DNA from: an uncultured beta proteobacterium | GTDB lineage: Bacteria > Pseudomonadota > Gammaproteobacteria > Burkholderiales > Burkholderiaceae_B | Length of the DNA stretch: 11,343 nt | Direction of reading: 5' to 3' | NCBI GenBank assembly: GCA_903924715.1 | Contig: CAIYCP010000453.1 | Span: forward strand, 1-11,343 | Shown: positions 6,224 through 11,343 of the stretch, piece by piece | How the letters are laid out: each line of letters opens with the position of its first letter | Position numbering within the stretch: position 1 is the stretch's first letter | Translations under genes and position numbers: made by a program | Notes under the pieces: model-generated | What the model saw: the letters and a program-made list of their open reading frames with translations, nothing else | What the model was told of the DNA's origin: nothing | Database searches by the model: none

Positions 6224-6358
6224 ATGCAACACGAAACGTCGCATCATGCAGCACCCGCTAGCACAATGAGTTCGAAAGACCTTTGGGCGATCATGTTGCT
6301 CGTCTTTGGCCCGTCGGCGCTGACACTTTGGTGGGTGATTCACCAAGCATCGCAATAA
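6224..6358 (+). CDS. small single-pass membrane protein (44 aa)
   Basis: An ATG at 6224 with the purine-rich site AAGGGGA, ending six bases... close upstream at 6212-6218, opens a 44-codon frame ending in TAA at 6356-6358. The N-terminal 19 residues are polar and histidine-rich (MQHETSHHAAPASTMSSKD), followed by one clear transmembrane segment from L20 to about I39 (LWAIMLLVFGPSALTLWWVI) and a short polar end. There is no typical signal-peptide cleavage site, so it is probably an inner-membrane anchored small protein. A strong palindrome follows six bases after the stop. The family is not recognised. The good ribosome binding site, the clean transmembrane pattern and the following hairpin together make this more than a chance ORF. 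Confidence 0.65.
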   Translation: MQHETSHHAAPASTMSSKDLWAIMLLVFGPSALTLWWVIHQASQ

Positions 6359-6363
6359 TCGCC

Positions 6364-6383
6364 GAGCCTGCGCGCGCAGGCTC
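6364..6383. terminator. perfect 20-base palindrome, probable bidirectional transcription stop
   Basis: GAGCCTGCGCGCGCAGGCTC is perfectly self-complementary and can fold as an 8-bp GC-rich stem with a GCGC loop. It lies between the 44-aa ORF and the convergent VOC gene, where a shared terminator is expected. Neither side has a T-tract, so it may act with Rho or as a 3'-end stabiliser. Confidence 0.5.
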
Positions 6384-6412
6384 ATCTCATTGCGATGACC
6401 GCCGCAGGCGCG

Positions 6413-6847
6413 TTACTTTGCGAACAAAGCGCTCATATTCGCAAAGGCTTTGAACTCGATTGCGTTGCCCGACGGATCCATAAAAAACATGGTGGATTGC
6501 TCGCCGACTTCGCCTTTGAAGCGCGTGTAGGGCTCAATCACAAATTTGGTACCGACCGCCTTGAGCTTGGCGGCCATCACTTCCCATTGCGGAATCGACA
6601 ACACAGCACCAAAGTGACGCACCGGAACTTGATGATCGTCAACAGCGCTGGTTTGCTTATGACCGCACTCGTCGGGCGCCAGATGCGCCACGATTTGGTG
6701 CCCATAGAAGTCAAAATCTACCCAATCAGGCGCGCTACGGCCTTCGCCACAGCCTAGCAACCCAACATAAAACTGACGCGCTTCTTCAATATCGCGCACG
6801 GGAAAAGCCAGATGAAAAGGGGGCATCGCAGTCGCTTGAGCAGACAT
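6413..6847 (-). CDS. VOC-superfamily protein (glyoxalase/dioxygenase-like)
   Basis: This 144-aa cytoplasmic protein has the paired beta-alpha-beta-beta-beta modules of the vicinal-oxygen-chelate fold. The first module is PFHLAFPVRDIEEARQFYVGLLG (10-32) with candidate metal ligand H12; the second contains HFGAVLSIPQWEVMAAKLKAVG (78-99) with H78 and ends MFFMDPSGNAIEFKAF (120-135) with E131. H12, H78 and E131 fit a 2-His-1-carboxylate metal site. The FDFYGHQIVAHL segment (45-56) and the ARQFY turn are common in bacterial glyoxalase/bleomycin-resistance-type members, whose substrates vary widely, so no reaction is assigned. The start is ATG at 6847 with GAGG six bases upstream. It stands alone, convergent with the 44-aa ORF and 70 bases downstream of the receiver-cyclase gene. 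Confidence 0.88.
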   Translation of the reverse strand: MSAQATAMPPFHLAFPVRDIEEARQFYVGLLGCGEGRSAPDWVDFDFYGHQIVAHLAPDECGHKQTSAVDDHQVPVRHFGAVLSIPQWEVMAAKLKAVGTKFVIEPYTRFKGEVGEQSTMFFMDPSGNAIEFKAFANMSALFAK

Positions 6848-6906
6848 TTAAAACCTCAAATTAGACAAGATTGATCAGACAGGCCAGATTGTACAAAACA
6901 AATGGC

Positions 6907-6925
6907 CCTTTTAGCCCCTAAGAGG
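6907..6925 (-). terminator. weak hairpin at the end of the receiver-cyclase gene
   Basis: CCTTTTAG, a three-base loop and CTAAGAGG form an 8-bp stem with one G-T pair, spanning the stop codon of the receiver-cyclase gene. On the transcribed strand it is followed by GCCATTTGTTTTG, only loosely T-rich, so its role as a terminator is uncertain. Confidence 0.22.
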
Positions 6926-8048
6926 AAATCAACGAGGCTCGATCAATTTTATAAATCTGGATTGCACGGGCAAAACCTTTGGGCGTCATTTCTTTAAAGG
7001 GATGAACACCCTCAGTCTGTGACAGATTTGAATACGTCTTGATATCTAACAGTATTTCGCCATCTGCCGCTGCGTCGCAGAGCCTGGCGGACAGATTACA
7101 CACGCTGCCAATCGCTGCATAATCAAAGCGCCCTTCGCAGCCCATCATCCCTAAGGTGGCATAGCCTCTGGCGATCCCTACGCCAAAACCCAGCTGAAAG
7201 CCCATCTTCTTCCAACTTGCTTGCAAGTCAATAAACGCGAGTTGCATGTCGGCTGCCAACTGAATCGCCACATCACTTTGCGCTTCGCAAGGGATGGGAT
7301 CATTAAAAAATATCATGATCCCATCCCCAGCAAAATGTTCTAGGGTGCCATTGTGTTTACTGATCAAGCGACCCATCTCGCCATGATAGGCGCTCAAAAT
7401 TTTCATGACCTCTTCGGGTTCAGCTGAATCCACCAAAGAAGTAAAGCCTCTTAAATCAATGAACACGACTGAAATCTCGGCGCGATGCGGCTCGAAAAGC
7501 GTTTTGCCTCCGTCACGAAACATCTTGTTAGCGACCTGTTCTGGCAAAAACCGTTTTAAACCCGCCAGCTTCTCTAGCTCAGCAACCTGCGTTTGTACCT
7601 GTTCGGCCAAAGTCTCTGACAGCTGTTTCAATTCTTCGTTTTTATGTACCAGTCGCTCTTGCAATTCGTTGATCCGTAATAAGGACTTTACGCGCGCAAA
7701 CAGTTCTGCCTGATTAATGGGCTTGCACAAAAAATCATCTGCACCCATCTCGATCGCCTTCACGCGCTCTAGATCGTCTAAGGCGGTGACCATAATGATG
7801 GGCAACAGACTCGTCGCCTCATCAGCCCGCAAACGCTGGCAAACGGTATAGCCCGAGATATCCGGCATCATGACATCAAGCAAGACCAAATCTGGTTTGT
7901 TTGCCTGGATTTTTTCTAAGGCCTCTACCCCACCTGCGGCAGTCGAGACAGCAAAGCCATTGCCCTCTAACAGTGCAGAAAGCAACTTCACATTCATCGC
8001 ATTATCATCAACAACCAAGATCTGGGCGGGTTGCATCGTCATATTCAT
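6918..8048 (-). CDS. response regulator with class III nucleotidyl cyclase output domain
   Basis: This 376-aa soluble signalling protein has three parts. An N-terminal receiver (about residues 7-123) shows ILVVDDN with the acidic pair D14-D15, phosphoacceptor D58 in LLDVMMPD, T88 and K109. A coiled-coil linker covers about 128-163. A class III adenylate/guanylate cyclase domain (about 185-365) follows. Metal aspartates are D198 (FIDLRGFT) and D242 (AGDGIMIFF); transition-state residues N318 and R322 are present in NLSAR. The purine-selecting pair is unusual: the lysine position is H238 (EHFAGDG) and the aspartate position is A311 (FDYAAIG), so ATP or GTP preference cannot be assigned. The start is the ATG at 8048 with GAGG 11 bases upstream; a TTG at 8057 would add three residues but sits only two bases from that GAGG. 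It is divergent from the single-domain receiver gene. Confidence 0.9.
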   Translation of the reverse strand: MNMTMQPAQILVVDDNAMNVKLLSALLEGNGFAVSTAAGGVEALEKIQANKPDLVLLDVMMPDISGYTVCQRLRADEATSLLPIIMVTALDDLERVKAIEMGADDFLCKPINQAELFARVKSLLRINELQERLVHKNEELKQLSETLAEQVQTQVAELEKLAGLKRFLPEQVANKMFRDGGKTLFEPHRAEISVVFIDLRGFTSLVDSAEPEEVMKILSAYHGEMGRLISKHNGTLEHFAGDGIMIFFNDPIPCEAQSDVAIQLAADMQLAFIDLQASWKKMGFQLGFGVGIARGYATLGMMGCEGRFDYAAIGSVCNLSARLCDAAADGEILLDIKTYSNLSQTEGVHPFKEMTPKGFARAIQIYKIDRASLISS

Positions 8049-8154
8049 CTTATTCAATGCCTCACCAATACTAAATAATTTAACTACTTACACTTAGACG
8101 TAATTCAAGTACTCTGCACCCAATCAAAAAAACCTGTCTCGACCAAAAAAACGC
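8049..8154. promoter_or_regulatory. AT-rich divergent intergenic region
   Basis: These 106 bases separate the divergent receiver-cyclase and single-receiver genes and must hold the start signals for both unless transcription enters from elsewhere. No convincing -35/-10 pair, inverted repeat or RNA structure is visible; the single-receiver gene also has no good ribosome binding site. Confidence 0.4.
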
Positions 8155-8526
8155 ATGAAAACAATCTTAATCGTTGAAGACCACGAACTAAACCTCAAAC
8201 TCATGCAAGAAATTTTGCGCGGTCAAGGCTATCAAACATTGTCAGCACGCTCGGGCGAAGAATGCATGGCATTTTTAGAAACTGTCGTGCCAGATTTGAT
8301 CTTGATGGACATACATATGCCCGGGATCAGTGGCATTGAAACCTTAATCTTGTTAAAAAAGAAGCTCGCTTTTGCGAATACCCCTGTCATCGCCGTCACG
8401 GCTTCAGTCATGCCAAGCGATAAGTTATCGACACTCGAAGCCGGCTTTGATGCCTTCATTGATAAACCGATCGACATTGACACTTTTTTAACTACCGTTG
8501 AAAAACACCTTAATCTGTCAAAGTAA
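8155..8526 (+). CDS. single-domain response regulator (CheY/DivK-like receiver)
   Basis: This 123-aa stand-alone receiver has all the conserved residues: E8-D9 in ILIVEDHELN, phosphoacceptor D52 in LILMDIHMPG, T82 in IAVTAS and K104 in DKPI. The ...MDIHMPGISGIETLILLKK stretch and the P-I-D-x-x-x-F ending resemble DivK-type receivers and those attached to hybrid kinases. With no output domain, it probably acts as a phosphate shuttle or by protein-protein contact. It is the only gene on the + strand in the signalling block, divergent from the receiver-cyclase gene and converging on the histidine kinase gene with 25 bases between their stops, so it is transcribed separately from its likely kinase. 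Confidence 0.93.
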   Translation: MKTILIVEDHELNLKLMQEILRGQGYQTLSARSGEECMAFLETVVPDLILMDIHMPGISGIETLILLKKKLAFANTPVIAVTASVMPSDKLSTLEAGFDAFIDKPIDIDTFLTTVEKHLNLSK

Positions 8527-8551
8527 TTTGACGCTACCGCAAGCGAAAAAA

Positions 8552-10417
8552 CTAACCATTTTGCTGAGGTAAAGAAAAGTAAAAGCGTGAGCCTACCCCG
8601 GGTTGCGACTCTACCTTCAACGTACCGCCATGTATTTCAATCAATCTTTTTGAAATCGCCAGGCCTAAACCCGTGCCTTCTGTCGTGCGGTTCAAAATAT
8701 TATCAACCTGTCTAAAGTCATCAAAGATCTCGACAAGCTGATCCTCTGCAATGCCAATTCCAGTATCAATGACTTCAAATTGAATTTCGTCACTGCGTAC
8801 AAAAACATTCAAGCTAATCACACCGCCAGGGAGTGTGTACTTGATCGCATTGGTCAGTAAGTTGAGAAGCACTTGTCTTAACTTGGTTTTGTCCGCGACA
8901 CAACGACCCTCACCTTCGACACTAAATTGAATTTTGAGCCCCCCTCTTTCTGCACGTTGCCGCGTCAGGATCAAGGTTGTTTGCACAAAGTCCAACAATT
9001 CAAAGGTGCTTGAATCTAGCGCGATCTGACCAGATTCGATCTTGGCCAAATCAAGAACGTCGTTAATGAGCGTCAACAAATGCTTACCTGACGCGTGGAT
9101 GTCGCCGACGTATTCATGCTGCTTATCATTCAACGGCCCAAACGTGCGTCGGTGCAGCAGTTCTGAAAAACCAATGATGGCATTTAAGGGCGTGCGCAGC
9201 TCGTGCGACATATTCGCTAGAAACTCTGATTTAAACCGATTCGCGCGCTCTAACTGACTGTGGCTCCAAACGAGTGATTTATGCTTTTCAGCAATTTCTA
9301 CTGTTCTTTGCTGCACTCTGCGCTCAAGATCTTGATTTTGCGTATCGACAACCTCTTTCGCCGACAATAACTCTTCTTGCAATAATTTTATTTCGCGAAA
9401 TTCATTCAAAATCAGACGGTCTTTCTTCAAAAACTGCCTAATGAAAAAAACTAAAATACAAAGCCCAGCCGAAGCAGCAAACAGACTATAGGTTAAAAAT
9501 CTGCGGTAATTTTGTAGGAAAATATCACTACCAATTGAGACGGATGTAAAAAAGGGATAACCATCAACGTATCCAATTGCAGACATTCTTTTTATTTGCG
9601 AATCGCTGGTTTCGTTAAGATCTGCATCAACCGTGATAAACGTCTTTGGCATGCCCCCAACCGAACTCATAGACAATTGATTCACCATTTTAGAATCAAC
9701 TTTCGAAATGATTTTGTCTTGCAATGGCCAAGAGGTCATCACTAGGGAATCGTCTCGATACAAAGCGATGCGAGCAGATGAGCCAAGGTGAGAAAAAAGC
9801 GCTTTATAAAACGATGAAAAACTGTCGACCGACATTCCGATCAACACCAATCCTAAAAACTCTCCGTTACGGTCGTCCAAGCGCTTAGTCAGATAAAAAA
9901 CCCATTTATCTGTACCTCTGTTTTTAACCGGTTGGCTGTAAAATGTTTGAGAGCCTATACGATTTTTATGCCAAGCGAAGTAATCTCGATCGCCTAGATT
10001 AATAGGTGGTGGTGGATAGCTTCTTGTGAAATTTAAAACACGTCCATCTTTCGCAACCACAGTGGCTACGTCAATCAAGGGGTTGCTATTAATTTTTTGA
10101 TTCAGCGAACTAAACTCACTTGGACGCGTGACGTACGCTTTGAAATCCTCTTCACTCGAAAAGCGTCGTTCAATTAATTCAGAATAAATACCCTCTAGTG
10201 CCACATTGGCTGAATACAGCGATTGTTGAGCATGCGCCGTGATTGAAAGCGATAAATCCGTTAAGTGATCCGAATATTGATCTTCAGCCGTTTGATATTC
10301 AAAATAGTTCAAGGCCCCCGTCAACAAGGCCGTCGCGACCCCAAGCGATACCCCTCCAAGCTGAACCAACCAACGATTACTCAGCTTATTTTCAGTCGCG
10401 TACGCACGAGTATTCAT
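8552..10417 (-). CDS. Cache-domain membrane sensor histidine kinase
   Basis: This 621-aa inner-membrane kinase has a first transmembrane helix (about 17-38), a periplasmic Cache-type sensor of about 265 residues (YPPPPINLGDRDYFAWH at 134-150 and WVFYLTKRLDDRNGEFLGLVLIGM at 172-195 are typical), and a second transmembrane helix (about 307-327). A coiled coil (about 333-395) leads to a HisKA domain with phospho-accepting H405 in SHELRTPLNAIIGFSELL. The HATPase_c domain has N523 (NLLTNAIKYT), D551-x-G-x-G (DTGIGIA), F568 and the G581-T-G-x-G lid. There is no attached receiver, so phosphate must pass to a separate protein; candidates are the adjacent single receiver and the two receiver-cyclases. 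The ATG at 10417 has no clear Shine-Dalgarno. It lies 46 bases downstream of the second receiver-cyclase gene on the same strand, probably as an operon. Confidence 0.93.
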   Translation of the reverse strand: MNTRAYATENKLSNRWLVQLGGVSLGVATALLTGALNYFEYQTAEDQYSDHLTDLSLSITAHAQQSLYSANVALEGIYSELIERRFSSEEDFKAYVTRPSEFSSLNQKINSNPLIDVATVVAKDGRVLNFTRSYPPPPINLGDRDYFAWHKNRIGSQTFYSQPVKNRGTDKWVFYLTKRLDDRNGEFLGLVLIGMSVDSFSSFYKALFSHLGSSARIALYRDDSLVMTSWPLQDKIISKVDSKMVNQLSMSSVGGMPKTFITVDADLNETSDSQIKRMSAIGYVDGYPFFTSVSIGSDIFLQNYRRFLTYSLFAASAGLCILVFFIRQFLKKDRLILNEFREIKLLQEELLSAKEVVDTQNQDLERRVQQRTVEIAEKHKSLVWSHSQLERANRFKSEFLANMSHELRTPLNAIIGFSELLHRRTFGPLNDKQHEYVGDIHASGKHLLTLINDVLDLAKIESGQIALDSSTFELLDFVQTTLILTRQRAERGGLKIQFSVEGEGRCVADKTKLRQVLLNLLTNAIKYTLPGGVISLNVFVRSDEIQFEVIDTGIGIAEDQLVEIFDDFRQVDNILNRTTEGTGLGLAISKRLIEIHGGTLKVESQPGVGSRFYFSLPQQNG

Positions 10418-10463
10418 TCAGATCTATCGCGCGAGGATGTTTTCTTAAACACAAATAACGTTT

Positions 10464-11343
10464 TCATTTTTTTCTAGTCAAAAAAGAAGTCAAAATGGGA
10501 CCGAGCCCTTTGCATTCAATCAATTCGCGCTCTTCAAGCTCATACTGATCTGATATCGCTTCGCGAACAATGGGCGAAACTTGAATACGCCCGATCTGCG
10601 AAGTCGACTCCATGCGACTCGCCGTATTGACCGTATTGCCCCACAAGTCATACGAAAACTTCGTGTAGCCAATCACGCCCGCGACCACTGGCCCAGAATT
10701 CAAGCCAATCCGCATATTCAACTCCATGCTGTGTTGTTGATTAAACGCCTTTAAATCTTCAAACATTCCTAAGGCCATTTCGGCGCAGATATGTGCGTGA
10801 TCCGAGCGCGGAATCGGTAACCCACCCACCGCCATGTACGCGTCGCCGATTGTTTTAATCTTTTCTAAGCCAAGGTCTTCAGCGCGCCGATCAAAACGAC
10901 TAAACAAATCATTGAGCAAGCGCACCAACTCGGCCGCAGAGGTTGTCGTAGAAAGTTTAGTGAAGCCCACGAGATCACTGAATAAAATGGTCACTTCAGA
11001 ATAACTACCCGCAATATTTTTTTCGCCACGCTTTAACCGATCAGCGATGGGCTTTGGCAAGATATTGAGCATCAACTTTTCAGTTTTTAATTGCTCGATG
11101 TTGAGCAGCTCTTTTTCTTGCTGTAATTCGATGATGCGTTCTCGATTTAAATCGCCCAATCGTTTTTTAGCCAAAGCTGAAAAAACACGCGCACGTAACA
11201 ACACTGAATTAAACGGCTTGGGCAAATAATCTTCGGCACCAATCTGGATACATTCAACCGTCCGTTCAAAGTGCTCAGACCCAGAAATAATAATGACCGG
11301 CACATGCATTAAGTCAGGATCGGCTTTGATGACTCTGAGCACG
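10464..11343 (-). CDS. response regulator with class III adenylate cyclase output domain (5' end outside window)
   Basis: The visible 292 residues are the C-terminal part; the reading frame runs off the right edge. The first about 55 residues are the second half of a receiver domain (PVIIISGSEHFERTVECIQIGAEDYLPKPF, with the switch serine and conserved lysine of KPF), so the phosphoacceptor aspartate lies outside. A helical linker follows, ending NILPKPIADRLKRGE, the usual signalling helix before cyclase domains. The class III domain has metal aspartates in FSDLVGFT (visible residue 123) and IKTIGDAYM (167), the adenine-selecting lysine at 163 and aspartate at 232 (SYDLWGNTVN), and transition-state N239 and R243. 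This set predicts a true adenylate cyclase making cAMP under receiver control. The GTG at 11342 is internal, not a start. It lies upstream of the histidine kinase in the same direction. Confidence 0.9.
   Translation of the reverse strand, partial: VLRVIKADPDLMHVPVIIISGSEHFERTVECIQIGAEDYLPKPFNSVLLRARVFSALAKKRLGDLNRERIIELQQEKELLNIEQLKTEKLMLNILPKPIADRLKRGEKNIAGSYSEVTILFSDLVGFTKLSTTTSAAELVRLLNDLFSRFDRRAEDLGLEKIKTIGDAYMAVGGLPIPRSDHAHICAEMALGMFEDLKAFNQQHSMELNMRIGLNSGPVVAGVIGYTKFSYDLWGNTVNTASRMESTSQIGRIQVSPIVREAISDQYELEERELIECKGLGPILTSFLTRKK

Noticed and set aside
6395..6757. 120-codon open frame on the + strand opposite the VOC gene
   Set aside because: It is antisense to a well-supported VOC protein and shows no domain, signal peptide or ribosome binding site.
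8530..8545. CGCT-AGCG stem between the lone receiver and kinase genes as a terminator
   Set aside because: Only four base pairs with a six-base loop, and followed by A's rather than T's on the + strand; too weak to call.
1..11343. CRISPR array, tRNA/rRNA genes, insertion sequences or phage genes
   Set aside because: No regularly spaced repeats, cloverleaf-like segments, transposase or integrase motifs, or terminal inverted repeats were seen anywhere in the window.

Overview
The window looks like chromosomal DNA of a betaproteobacterium, most likely Burkholderiales/Alcaligenaceae. The basis is two Bug-family (tripartite tricarboxylate transport-type) periplasmic binding proteins plus the remnant of a third, since this family is greatly expanded in that group. 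The genes around them (NAD-type isocitrate dehydrogenase relative, DUF1345 membrane protein, VOC protein, REC-cyclase fusions) fit the same background. Taxonomy is inferred from gene families, not from a marker gene.

Layout. 1-1072 (+): an isocitrate/isopropylmalate dehydrogenase-family enzyme whose start overlaps the probable end of an upstream gene outside the window. 1093-1646 (-): a two-gene hicB-hicA-type toxin-antitoxin pair, convergent with the dehydrogenase. 1745-4959 (+): a tight run of a putative 39-codon small ORF, a Bug binding protein, a MetE-C-terminal-like zinc methyltransferase and a second Bug binding protein, with gaps of only 3-17 bases between the three large genes. No TctA/TctB membrane subunits are present. 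5007-5321 (+): a small exported protein with two cysteines. 5343-6029 (-): a DUF1345 membrane protein. 6060-6383 (+): a possible promoter, a decayed Bug fragment, an untracked 44-aa single-pass membrane protein with a strong ribosome binding site, and a perfect 20-base palindrome. 6413-6847 (-): a VOC-fold (glyoxalase/dioxygenase-like) protein.

6918-11343 is a signalling block: a receiver-cyclase fusion with unusual substrate-pocket residues (-), a single-domain DivK-like receiver (+), a Cache-type membrane sensor histidine kinase (-) and a second receiver-cyclase fusion, cut by the window edge, with canonical adenylate cyclase residues (-). The likely logic is that the histidine kinase senses a periplasmic ligand and passes phosphate to one or more of the three receivers, two of which could control cyclic nucleotide synthesis directly. 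The pairing of kinase and receivers is inferred from proximity.

No wholly new system is proven here. The most interesting points are the Bug-methyltransferase-Bug arrangement, the two small ORFs invisible at a 60-codon cutoff, the Bug relic, the HicB partner with an atypical C-terminus, and the paired cyclases that differ in base-recognition residues.
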